From Paragonimus westermani (taxonomy: Eukaryota; Platyhelminthes; Trematoda; Plagiorchiida; Troglotrematidae): a stretch of 64,000 bases of DNA. The stretch lies in contig QNGE01001010.1 of assembly GCA_008508345.1 (NCBI GenBank), positions 50,719 to 114,718 on the forward strand. The letters run 5' to 3'. A program made the translations under genes and the position numbers. The notes below the pieces were generated by a model, which made no database searches, was not told the DNA's origin, and saw only the letters and a list, made by a program, of their open reading frames with translations. The first letter of the stretch is position 1; every line of letters begins with the position of its first letter. Below are positions 21,964-32,475 of the stretch, one piece after another.

Positions 21964-22440
21964 TCACTGCCACGGCAACGAAATTGATTGCATCAGTACC
22001 TTTTGCCAACAAAGGGCCGGTGCGTGACGCTTGATCAACATTGCCTCTGAGAACGCTAACAATCTAGGGTCGCGATTGCGCAATAGGACTGTGAATGAAG
22101 TGTCGGGGTCAACTACATTACCTGTTGCGATTAGGTGTTTGGCGATGGAAGACGCCGGACTTCTGTTTGAGTTTTGGTATGCTGACCCACCTTGAAACAT
22201 TGTTTGCACTAGCCACTTGGGAATGTGCTCCGCCTTCCTCTGTCGTAAATTTCGGTCCGTTCTGCTTCTTAACTGTTGTGTTTGCACACCTTATTCCGTT
22301 TTTCTTTTGTTCACTTCAGTTCACTTTTCAATTTTCATTTGTGTTCCCCCAATCCAAATATTTTGTCGACTAGCACGAAGACCGGTCTGCATGAGTAAGG
22401 GTCTTACTCCTTTCTGTAACACCCTATAAACGTATGAACC
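21964..22440 (-). pseudogene. Penelope-like GIY-YIG endonuclease remnant
   Basis: The clearest part is the C-terminus: ASSIAKHLIATGNVVDPDTS, then RNRDPRLLAFSEAMLIKRHA, then PALCWQKVLMQSISLPW. It matches the end of the Penelope-like GIY-YIG nuclease (AxHxxxTGHxxD, then RLLxxxEAxxIxxxxPxLxxQ), including the Glu that completes the nuclease site. Upstream, in another frame, VYRVLQKGVRPLLMQTGLRA resembles the beginning of that domain (VYxxxC...GxTGRxL), but the Cys and paired Tyr motifs are eroded. The frame stops at 21966-21964, and the hammerhead-like motif follows. Confidence 0.75.
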
Positions 22441-23417
22441 GGGAACAATAGATATGCAAAAGGCCATTTGCAACATCCACTGCCTGAATTGGTTCTTGTT
22501 GCTCACCAACACGCACAAACACACAGACAACTGGCTTCTGTAGTGTGATGTAAACCTATTCTCTGTCTCGAGCAGTAAGTGATAGCATTTTTGTTTTTGT
22601 TGTGACTTAGAGTTTGATAAACTAGACACATTAATTCTAGCGCCGTGGCAAGGATATGCACAAATTACGGGCCCAAACAAGATAAAAACTCGAGTCTAAT
22701 GTCTTCTTTGAAAGGTGCTGGCTAAGAAGTCTATCGGAATACAAAGGCTGCAGTCGAACCTGAGTGATGTTCAACTCGAAATTAACCAAATCCCGACCAT
22801 TTTTCAGCATCCTTAACACCTTTACAATATCCTTTATAAGTGGATTGACCCGACGATGAAGTTACAGAAACACGTTCGCCATACCTCGTGTTGTGTAACT
22901 AAATGTAGATCTTTATGTGGTCGTGACATTCTAGGCGCTCACCAGTAACAATGTAGTGAATACGGCATTCACAATACTAAATCACTCATCCCCATCCGCG
23001 AATGCAGTCTCAGGACTGTGCGGTAGAAAATGTAACTCTATCCACAGACTGTGCAAACGTTGCCGTATACCACAAATGACACTGGGGCCGTCACGAAGAA
23101 TTAACACAACCTTCCACCATGAAGATCTAACCACAACCTGCGGCACTGTAGTTTGTCCACAATTAGAAATGTGCATAGAGTCTTACACCTGCTATTTTAA
23201 GAGATTTAGTATTTATTTGTAACATGAGACGGATCACTAGGTTTGTGAGGTTCAGGGAAATTCTACATCCAAAGAGGCTAACGAATTTGTGTGAATCCTT
23301 TTAAGAAACCACCAACACAAATCTTTACATACCGGGCCATCTGATGGCAGATTTCTTCCCACTAAACGTAGATGAACGCCTCAGTATTCATTCGATGGAA
23401 AAAGTTAGACATAAATG
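22441..23417. other. Interior of inverted-repeat structure, right part
   Basis: No gene seen. Short open frames lack recognisable content. The right arm follows at 23418. Confidence 0.4.
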
Positions 23418-23804
23418 ACAATTTAATTTCTACGGAATATTGGTCGAGATTGTTCAAGTTGTTTTGTATTGCTTTCGAGTCGTTCGGACGCTCAACAACT
23501 TACCAGATTGTTCTATCATCAATGTATGATAGCATCAGAGATCGTGGCCTTTACCAGATAGTTCGACAAGGATGGGTTCCAGTGGAATGTTGTCTTCGGC
23601 AAAGTGCCAGTCTGATAGATCTCCCTTTATTGTGACGCAGAACCAACTACTGATGATCGAACATTCTGAACAACTTATCGAGGGTTAACTAAGGTCGCAG
23701 CCATGGAAATTCCGTATAGGGAGCAGGTAAGAAATTCTATCATTGGCTTCGTAAAAGTCGAACCGCGTCAGGTCGGATTTCAACTCTAATTTGGTCACAA
23801 ATAC
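23418..23804 (+). repeat. Inverted repeat, right arm (~387 bp)
   Basis: Partner of 20163-20549 in inverted orientation. The shared frame (SFGRSTTYQIVLSSMYDSIR ... QGWVPVECCLRQSASLIDLP) is preserved in both arms, which reflects their recent common origin and is not proof of function. No target-site duplication was visible at the outer ends. Confidence 0.9.
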
Positions 23805-24281
23805 CGTAGTGTTACGAGCAATCGACGTGCGATTGATGTAGCAGTCGGTGATTAACGTTTGTTGAAACTTTTGTTACTGTTAGTTTATAGACTGTCCTTG
23901 ACCAAGTGATTATTCCTGCATTTATTTTCACGGGCTCTGGCAACATTCCTACACACCATCTTAATCTCAAATGACAAGATGTCTTTGCGTGAGTTAGCTA
24001 ACCTTGCGTACAAGGTCATTTTTTTCCCGAACACTCTACAAGTCACCTCAGTTACCACAAAACCACTAGATTTGTCAACATCCGTCCTTTGTCGTTAAGT
24101 CAAGGTGTTAGTTAGTAAGTTGGAAAATCCTCCGTTGGGTCCAGGATCTCACAGCTGTAGTCCCAGTCGTTACCGACCCACACGCTCGCCAGTATTGGTG
24201 TCACAACGTTATTTTATTTGACACCGTAATGTTATTTGGCGTTAAAAAGTTGGGATCCAAAACTTATCAGCGCAATTCATT
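23805..24281. other. Intergenic, no gene seen
   Basis: Separates the right inverted-repeat arm from a plus-strand Gypsy remnant. No recognised coding content. Confidence 0.35.
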
Positions 24282-25035
24282 ATGCCAGTTTTCATTAACG
24301 CATCAATCTTCAGGAAACAACCAGGTCAATCAGTAATGGCGACGACTACATCTGGCACTCCATCATTTTGTCGCCGTCTATTCGTCAGAGACCGCACCAC
24401 AAAACAGATATTTCTGACAGACTCCGGAGTAAAGGTCATTTTTCATGCTATCTACCACAAGGAAGAAAGGGTAGTTTAGCAAGAACCTTGGCCTGACCGC
24501 CACCAGTACTAAGGTGATCAATAAACAAGGACAAAAATCTGATGTCAAACATTCGTCTTCGATGTTCACTCACTTGGATGTTCAGAATAAATGACATTCC
24601 TAGAGCTATCAGTGGCGCTGATTTCCTCTTGCACTTCAAACTCCTACCACATCCAATAAACCACCTTGACGCCACTGGTAGAGTGATAAGCCCTGTTCAT
24701 ATACTGATGCTTGTTCGTGTTTCCGGAAGAGGAGCATGACCAACTTTTGAAATAGCCTCCCAGCCGAATTTTCGTGGCACAGCGCTCAAACCGAGCGTCA
24801 ATGATCACATTCTAACGAATGGTCCGTTATTACATGCTCGTCCAGGACTTCTCAACTCTCAGAAGTTGTAGCAAGCAAGATATGAATTTCAAAGTATGCT
24901 ACAACTCTGATTCATTCAAAAGTGAGTACATATCACATGGTGCCCAGGAAGCACGATTGGCGATCGTGTGATGATGATCGAGCATTGAAGAAAGTGATAG
25001 CGCCTGACCGATATCCATTGTCTAACTGTCATGTG
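24282..25035 (+). mobile_element. Ty3/Gypsy remnant: protease to start of RT (+)
   Basis: In plus-strand order: CRRLFVRDRTTKQIFLTDSG, a protease active-site block with DSG for the usual DTG; a frame-shifted middle; then ISGADFLLHFKLLPHPINHL with DAT, the GADFL block that precedes Gypsy RT. After it come VNDHILTNGPLLHARPGLL and a region ending in PDRYP-like sequence, the first RT blocks. Stops and shifts occur throughout, so it is long dead. It faces the next Gypsy remnant, which lies on the other strand, and is a different subfamily by sequence. Confidence 0.75.
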
Positions 25036-25571
25036 TACCGCTCAACAGCATAGTGATAGACTGAGAAACCGGTTTGTTGCAACAACAACATAAACAGATA
25101 CAGAGCAGTCAATCCAACGCAAAGCATTACGCACTGTATGAACAAGAGACGTGTGTGTGTGATTAGTTTCCGCGGTCGATAGGATGGTTAATCCGAGGAG
25201 TTAGCGATTGGTCGATAGACAAGCACACAATGCGTGTGGAACAGTCGATGGCGCATCATGCGGACGTAGCATCTCTTCCTCCGTTAGTTGAAGCCATACA
25301 GCCTGAAAACGGCCTACTGGATGATGCTGACGGTGGGGGTTAACTCAGTCATGGACGCGTCATTTGCTTCTAGGGTTACCGGTCTCGGAGATAACGTGTC
25401 ATGGACTGGATGCCCACGGACGCATATGATCTAAGTGGCGTCACGCCATTCGCCCGTCTTCCATATGAACCTGCAAAATTTGTCCGTTGGCACTTGTGAC
25501 AGTAGAGAGTTACCATGCGTTTTTATTGAGCAGACGCACAAGGACCGAAACAGATTTAGACACACGTGTCT
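25036..25571. other. Between two Gypsy remnants
   Basis: No coding content recognised. LTR or UTR sequence of one of the neighbours could be here, but no direct repeat pair was found. Confidence 0.3.
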
Positions 25572-28190
25572 TTAGTATGCATGTTGGAACGGTCTTTTGT
25601 TAGCTATTGTGTAGCGATCACCTTTGATAGAGTAAGTCCAGCCAAGTACGGGGTCGACCAAACATGAATTCGGTGTGACTGCTGCTGGTAGCTTCGATAG
25701 CAAGATTCGGGTAAACAAATAGAGCGCTATCCAGACGCTTGCGCAAAGGTTTTTCGGAGGCATAATGTATTAGAACGCGTGGTGAAGTAAGAATTTGTTT
25801 AGGTATGATGAAAGCAGTTCCATTAGTTTGGGTCCACCGCCATCTCTCGTCCTTTCGCAAAGCTGACAAAGGGTTAGTCGAGAAAACTGTTACCATTCCT
25901 GGAAACGGCCGAAGATTACTCACGTTTTTAGCTAGTGGTGCATCCAGCAGAGGGCGTATTTTCTCTTTCAGTAATTGTAGACCTTTTTCATAACTTAAAT
26001 CCGAGATATCTCATATTAGGTATCAAGAATTCACGCTTTTCTCTTCTCAGTACAAGAACAAGTTCAAAGTAGGCAAATGCTGTTCAGTATTACGTGCGGT
26101 AATCAGAAGGTCATCAAGGTATGCACACGTGTTAGGTACAACTTTAACAAGAGAGTCAATAATACGTTGAAAAATAGCAGGTGAAGAGATAAGTCCGAAC
26201 AATCTTACATGAACGATAATTATGGTGATGTAACGTTAGTCTCCATCTGTTTCATTTTATTAGTATGTATGACTCAAGTCCAACTTCGTCAAAAGTTCAT
26301 CGTTGGTAAGCATGTCTCTTCAGTCTTTGGTAGGGATGAAGATCTAACTGTAACAGTCGGTTAACAGTTATTCTATGGTCACCGAAATTCTGATTGTAAT
26401 GTCGGGTTTTTATAGGGGTGTTGCGAGCCAAGAACGCGGATGGTACAAAGATTGTTCATTCACTAAATCTACACGTGGTACACCTTGACACCACAACAGC
26501 CAAACACACTCATTTACATGTAACAATGATTCAAAGACTCCACGGTTGTCCATGCCCAGTTCATGTACGGATAACGTCATTTCATGTCAACACGGATTCC
26601 AATGTTTCTTCTGGCATTTCCCCACCTCCCTTGCTTCAACATCCAAATCATTGCCCACGCTTCACTGTTGAGCAGTAGCGTCCGTAGAATAGTACAATCA
26701 TTCGTCTACACAATACAGGTACTATTGGAGTTGCCCAGTTCGAAACTGGACAGGTTCAATCGTATCCTCGTTTCGGAACAGGCGTTTTGTTTTTGGCCCT
26801 ACTACGGAGAGCTTACAGCAGGGTCCGGACCTTCAAGAATTTCGGTATTGCTTTCAGTGAAACCATTATATGCACAGCATAATTTCGCAGATTTCGTCTT
26901 GTCGAACAAGTTAGAAAGTTGTGACTGAACCTCACTTGTATTAATATTTACCGGAGTACTAGGAAGATGTTTTATCCAGTCTCGACCGAGTATATTTGGA
27001 CCCCATCCTTTAGTCATAAGGATACGGATTAAGCACCTCTTACAAGACACACTTACAAGGAAGGCATCGATAACACATACCGTTTCACCAGTATACGATC
27101 GTAACTGAATTTTAGGTGCGTCCATCTCTGAAAGATATGGTAAGACATCCGATCGTATCAGTGGAACAGTCGATCCAGTATGGAGCTCGAATACAACTTG
27201 TTCCTCTTTCACATTTAGAGAGACAGTAAACCGTGTGTCTGAGGTTGTTCTAAGTCTGTGATTGGCTGTCGTATTGTTAGTCCATTAGTTATTCAATTTT
27301 TATTTGATTAGATTAGTTGATCGGAAAGTAGACAACTTGCATGGATTACGTATGGAGAGGGACTTCTTGAATATGATCTTTCTCTTAACAGAATCGAATT
27401 CAAGTTTGGATACTCACTCGGTTTTTAATGATATTCATCAGAACGATACCAAAAAACTCTTTGTGATGTTTAACATGTACCACATGGTTAGTGTCAGTGT
27501 GTAATTTAGGTTTCACAGAGAATTCTACAAGTTCTTAGACGAAATTAACAAGCTGGTGCACAACATTACAAGCTTTCTCCCACGTTAAGAGTTGTCAATC
27601 TTCGGGTAACAATCGCTGACGCGCTTTTTCATCATGAACACCAGCAACAAGTACTTGGATAAGCATTGTCTGTTCGATAAGATAATGAGAAATCTGTCCG
27701 TGGGTGCAATTTGGAAGAAGAGGAAGTCGTGAGATAAAGCCGTAGACAGATCCACCAGCGCGTTGACGTATGGTATGGCGTGTTGTAAAAGTATGTCGTC
27801 CTTCCCACATGCTGTCCTGTGATCCCAGTACGGATGATAAATCTTGTTTGGCGTGTAATCGTAAGTTGTCACAGTGCCCTTATCCTACTTGAACAAAGTA
27901 ATGATAGAGTAATTTAATTGTTAAACTGTCACACACATTCTGGTTATTACCAGGTGAACACAATTTTTAAAAGTAGTTCTCCACTACAATCATCGCTTTG
28001 CTGTAGGCTTTTCCCAAAGTAAGGTTTCTGGTAATACAATGCAACCCCGAATATTCTACCACACAGAATGGCGATCTCACAACAACACTGTTTCACTGGG
28101 TCGACCAGAACCAACACTGGGAATGACAATTCAACATCATCAGACACCTGTACAGAGCAATAACAGCCCGAATCAAACCAGCACATCAAT
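25572..28190 (-). mobile_element. Ty3/Gypsy remnant: gag, protease, RT, RNase H start (-)
   Basis: On the minus strand, from right to left, the element keeps Gypsy order. Gag: IRQRAGGSVYGFISRLPLLP, then EQTMLIQVLVAGVHDEKARQ (27810-27595). Protease: FELHTGSTVPLI, with HTG for DTG, and NILGRDWIKHL (27212-26802). RT with the catalytic block CAYLDDLLITARNTE (near 26.1 kb), preceded by LFGLISSPAIFQRIIDSLVK. RT-RNase H connection: ERWRWTQTNGTAFIIPKQIL, then TSPRVLIHYASEKPL (25923-25618). Frameshifts and stops separate the blocks. Integrase and LTRs were not identified. Confidence 0.8.
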
Positions 28191-29411
28191 GCTGCAGGAC
28201 AAGAAAGAACACTAGGACATTCCTGTAGTCACAACGGGGTCAGGAAGACGCGTACGATTCACCGGCTGCCTACTTTACCACTAACATCATCATTTGCGCA
28301 TCGTACGCAACGTTCACATGGGAAAACATCCGTCCTGCAAGAATTCCTACGCAGACGGTCACGTTTATCAGCGTAGACAGCAGGTATGAGAGGTAGCTAA
28401 GACCAGCTACCAGTGCATAAACTCAGCGTTAGAGACGATCGATGAAGAACGGATAAACAGTAGATTATTCACGGAAAAACTACGAATATGGTGGAATGAT
28501 TGACGGGTCATATAAATCACCACAGAAACCTGTCTAGCTCTCGTCTCACTTCACAAATGACGCCATAGTCTACGCAATCGCTGCTGATGGTCACTATGGC
28601 CAACCACTTTAAGGATGAACCATGATAGAGTACTACTACAGTTGACGATTCTACCAAACGCCTTCCACGTTAACTGCTTCTAGTGAGTTAGCACGTGGCC
28701 ACACGGGACACATAACATGTACCATACACACCCAACAACAGTGCGCTCAGTTAGACGCAGTCACTCGCCATAGATGTTTCAGTGTAATTGACACGAGCAC
28801 CCTTCCTTCCATATCCGAAAAAAGCGCATTTGGAAAGAAGAAATAAAAGTGATTGACCGAATTCATATAAAAAATGGGTTACTAATAAACAACAATGGCC
28901 AGTGCAAATGTGCGAACGTCGGAGTGCAAAAAGAAATTTGTCAAACCTAATTTTCGGTAAATCGGAATGCCAATTCTGGTCCAGTGGTAACCACTAATCC
29001 TCAAATGATTGGTCGACGGTTTGATAATCAAAATCCGATAATCAATGATGAAATGAACGAGAAAGCAGGATCGGCAAGAAAAATTTAACACCTGCAGTCG
29101 ATAGGAAGAGGAAGGCGTATGAGAAATATGAAAAAAGAAAATAGACATGAAGGCACCAGGGTAGGTAGACACAAGTGTGGAAATGGCAGAGTGCAAGCGT
29201 ACAAAAACACGAGTGAACAACTAAAAACCACGAGGACACTGCTTAGTGAAAATCGAAATGGCAGGAGAGTAGTCGCAGCATCAAAAACTGGGGATTTTGG
29301 ATCAGATTCCGATAAGGTACACCTATTTAAGTAAATGCTGTGGTTTAAGTGATTTGGAGCTAGGACAGAGAACTGAGTGGTTATAGGCAAATTCGGGGAG
29401 CAATGTACTTT
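28191..29411. other. Intergenic / 3' flank of the AFAP1-like gene
   Basis: No gene seen. If the RG-rich exon ending at 29412 is used, the 3' UTR and polyadenylation site of the minus-strand gene should lie in this stretch. I did not find a convincing poly(A) signal close to the stop. Confidence 0.35.
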
Positions 29412-29717
29412 TCACATGGCCGGAGAGAGGGCAACAGCACAATTGCCTGGACTGGAGACGGGTTTGTTTGACCACATGGTACCCCGTGAACGTGTAGCGC
29501 CGTTGGTGAACCCACCCCCGGTATGACGCCCACGTCGATTACGACCGCGGCCTCGCCCTCGCCCACGGGGAAGCGAATGAGGCTCGGGCGTGGATTTGTA
29601 GGCATACTGGGGAAAGTTGGAGTCACCTCGTCTGTACCGCCCACGTGTACGTGATCCATATCCGCTGAGGGCTGTCTCTGATTGGCAGACGACCTCCTGC
29701 CTACAGCCATTGCAAAG
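29412..29717 (-). CDS. AFAP1-like, possible alternative last exon (RG-rich)
   Basis: A ~101-codon frame starts LCNGCRQEVV after a CAG acceptor (29720-29718). It continues with an Arg-Gly stretch (SRTRGRYRRG, then LPRGRGRGRGRNRRGRHTGG) and stops at 29414-29412. The acceptor is in phase 0, as is a CAG/GTTTGC donor at 31094/31093 within the previous exon, so splicing would replace the last 8 codons of that exon with this RG-rich tail. A second in-phase acceptor lies 18 bases downstream. RG repeats bind RNA and are methylated in other proteins; nothing of the kind is known for AFAP1, so this is either a lineage-specific isoform or a separate gene fragment. Confidence 0.45.
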   Translation of the reverse strand, partial: LCNGCRQEVVCQSETALSGYGSRTRGRYRRGDSNFPQYAYKSTPEPHSLPRGRGRGRGRNRRGRHTGGGFTNGATRSRGTMWSNKPVSSPGNCAVALSPAM

Positions 29718-31066
29718 CTGTTTATGGAAGCATGAGGTGGAAAGATATGCACACAGCATATTATAACTGTGAGACACCTGGCACTAAACACGGCACAATC
29801 GATGAGTCATCGTTACACACTAGGCACATGAGGAATTCAAATGTTGAAACGATACACAAATTTAGACAGGAATAGATTGCACTCGAAACCACAGTCTCAA
29901 GTTCAGCAGCTCACACGACCATCTTTAAGTGTGATTCAGGGAAGACGACGGAGTTGTAATATGCATTAATGTATACATAAATGTTAGTGTACACAGTTCA
30001 GGCCCATCGAAGTGGATGGATGGTCCATTGTCCAATAGTGTCGAAACATGAATCTAGATAAAATGAACTGTAGTTTAGTAAACGGTTAAAAAAATTGGTA
30101 CGTGGGTTGTATCTTGAATTTGACGGGCTAGTGTATACGTACTGTCCAATATCCGAGCACAAGTAACTATCCTACGGATATGTACTAGGACGCAGCTGTC
30201 GATGTGATAAACGTTGTTCTAGTAGTAAGCGGAGACAGTAAAACACTGGGAAGGTCAACACGACGCTGTCAGCACTTTGTAACTACAGCTGGCAATCGCA
30301 TAATCCTAAAACCGTCATTCGCTTAAACACCAAACGTTGCGACCGACTTAGTAAACTACCAGTATAGTGCGGAACAGAAGACTTTCACTCATTGTAAATG
30401 TAATCCACGGTAAACCGTCTTCTCACTCGATCGTTAGCCGTTCTGACCACCAATGTATGAATTGAAATTAGAGTTACTATTCGCAGTTACAGATACCATA
30501 ACAACTTTCGCTACACGGTTTGGTTACGTGACCCTTAACCGCACGAGATATTCTTGTCCGCTTCATATAACGCAGGATGGCTGGTGTCGATATTCGTCCC
30601 ACCATACATGTCTGTCCGGGCTTTTCATAACACAACCTATCGATTCGTGTTCTACCAACTGAACTGACGTCATACACACTGAGTGCGGGAAATCTGTATG
30701 AGTATATTAGGATGGCTACTGCGTCACCTAGCAGTTTCAACCAATATCGCTCGACAGAATAGTCTCCACCGTTATTCGACCAATCGACTGCGCATCCAGA
30801 TTTCTCCAGTACGTCACTCTCGCGATTAGTTCACTTGCAACAGGCTATCTGGTGACTAGAACAATGGTCAAACACCCTAAGGCTACTAACATCTCGATCA
30901 CGAATAAGACAGGTACCTGAATGTTGTTCCGCCGTGCGGAAGTGGCAACAATACCACCTGATTGTCCGACATCAGGGATACACTGGCTTGATGAGTACGG
31001 GATTTCTGATTAACAGTTTGAATGAGTTATATACATGTCGGGAGTTGAAACAGTGCACACAGAACA
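29718..31066. other. Terminal intron or 3' UTR of AFAP1-like gene
   Basis: If transcripts end after the stop at 31069-31067 this is 3' UTR and flank; if the RG-rich exon is used it is an intron. No other coding or repeat feature was recognised. Confidence 0.4.
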
Positions 31067-31472
31067 TTAAACACCATCATTAGAAGTGCAAACCTGCTGT
31101 TGCGGAGCCGACGAATCGATTCGGCGTGTTACGGCTGCAGAAACAGCAGATGGTGAAGACATGTAATGGCTGATTTCGTCACGTAAACGAGCTTCCATTG
31201 ATTCAGCCTGTTCGATGAGCATTTCGATAGCAGCCAGACGAGCGCATAAACTGGCAGTGGCCTCTTCGCCTTCCTGTTCCTCTACATCAACTACCCTGGT
31301 CCGAACTTGAGTCACTTCGATGTCATTCTCCACATGATGGGGATCATGTGAAGATGATTCTGTCCGGTCTACAGGCTTTGATTGCGATTTTATGGCAAGA
31401 TCCGACGTGTCAGTGATTGAAGTTCTGTGCTCTCGTGCCAGACGCTTAGATAAGCGAAAAGACAGCGTTTGG
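31067..31472 (-). CDS. AFAP1-like, C-terminal exon (acidic and helical)
   Basis: The acceptor TTCTTTTTTCAG ends at 31473; the first base completes a His codon begun in the previous exon. The frame reads QTLSFRLSKRLAREHRTS, then an acidic segment (VDVEEQEGEEATA), then a predicted helix (LCARLAAIEMLIEQAESMEA, RLRDEISHYM). It ends at TAA 31069-31067. AFAP1 family members also end in a coiled-coil and self-association region after the second PH domain, and this helix is in the equivalent place, although it is much shorter. A usable donor (GTTTGC at 31093) lies 24 coding bases before the stop. Confidence 0.75.
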
Positions 31473-31755
31473 CTGAAAAAAGAACCAGAAGACACGTTTA
31501 CGAGGTAGGCAACAAGATGCAAAAGCCAGTTGAAACCATAGCACTTTTCAAATTGATACAAACAATAATGACAGGTAGTGAAAAGACAAACCTAAATAAT
31601 ACAGACTTACGTCTAGGGACAAACAATATATTCCACTATCGACAGACAAATAAAATAGACAACAAACAGCACCAAAGGCCAGCTGAGTAACGAGAATCCA
31701 TGGAGAACGAAGTGCAAAATCCAACCAATTAAGGTATACAGTATGTTTCAAATCT

Positions 31756-32365
31756 TGGCTGTCAAACGAGTTCATTCGTTCAATTCTTACATCTGCACAG
31801 ACTTAGATGGTCAAATCATGTAATAAGGATGCCAGATATTTGTGTGCCACATCGAGCACTCGTTGTCGACGATGCGGCCGACAGGCGCAAGGTGCGAGGT
31901 GGACAGGTGATGACCTGGTGTGAACAAATGAAGTCATTCACTAAAGAGGTCGCCACTGTAAGTCGGGTTTGTCTCCCAAGCTACGACACTCGCGACTCAC
32001 ACAGTCGATGGGTGGAGACGTTAGGTGAGATGGCGGCTGATCGAAATCAGTGCGTGAATGTTGTCATTGCCCGACAACGTTGTCTGTGAAGTGAGTGCAC
32101 CTAGTGAAGCGGGACGATGGAAGCCGTGAGGAAGCTGCCTGGTTAATGATGACGCTTTACTTTCACTTACAGCTTGATTGTTTGTTTGTAAGGTGTAAGT
32201 ATCTTGATGTTGAATATAGACGTAGCTATTCTTTTTGGTAGTTGGGTCTCTTCCCATCCTCTTTTCTTCTCTTTTCTTATGCAAGGTTTGCTTTTTCCTC
32301 TTCGTGGTTGTGTGGCAATTAAGCATCATTATGAACGGATGATGTATTGCTTTCTATGATGAAGA
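31756..32365 (+). mobile_element. LINE 3' end (copy in AFAP1-like intron, 31.8 kb)
   Basis: Starts with the LINE block cagacttagatggtcaaat (same as at 15.45 kb). It continues in frame: MPDICVPHRALVVDDAADRR, then KVRGGQVMTW, then RLPSYDTRDSH-type residues (here VCLPSYDTRDSHSRWVE), ending with a stop near 32089. The non-coding tail and an ATG-rich end follow. It is about 98% identical over ~515 bases to the copy at 40.3 kb, which starts 70 bases later in the element. It is inserted antisense to the host gene. Confidence 0.85.
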
Positions 32366-32412
32366 TGGGTTTAAAAGGAGACCATAGTGCTGTGAACGAT
32401 AGTTTAAGGTTG

Positions 32413-32467
32413 CTTGAACGCTCAATCAACAATCACATTGTTTCGTATTGACTCATCAGAACCAAAC
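32413..32467 (-). ncRNA. Hammerhead ribozyme-like motif (isolated)
   Basis: Minus strand: CTGATGA at 32459-32453; stem II of two pairs (GT/AC) closing a CAAT loop (32452-32445); GAAA at 32444-32441; stem III of five pairs (ACAAT/ATTGT) with a three-base loop GTG; then the cleavage triplet GTT, ending at 32428. Bases before CTGATGA (GTTTGGTT) can pair with GATTGAGC after the cut in eight consecutive pairs, many of them G-U. All conserved core positions fit. It lies ~50 bases past the LINE tail at 31.8-32.4 kb and near no recognised Penelope coding sequence, so it may be a solo terminal repeat or retrozyme remnant. Confidence 0.55.
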
Positions 32468-32475
32468 TTACAACA

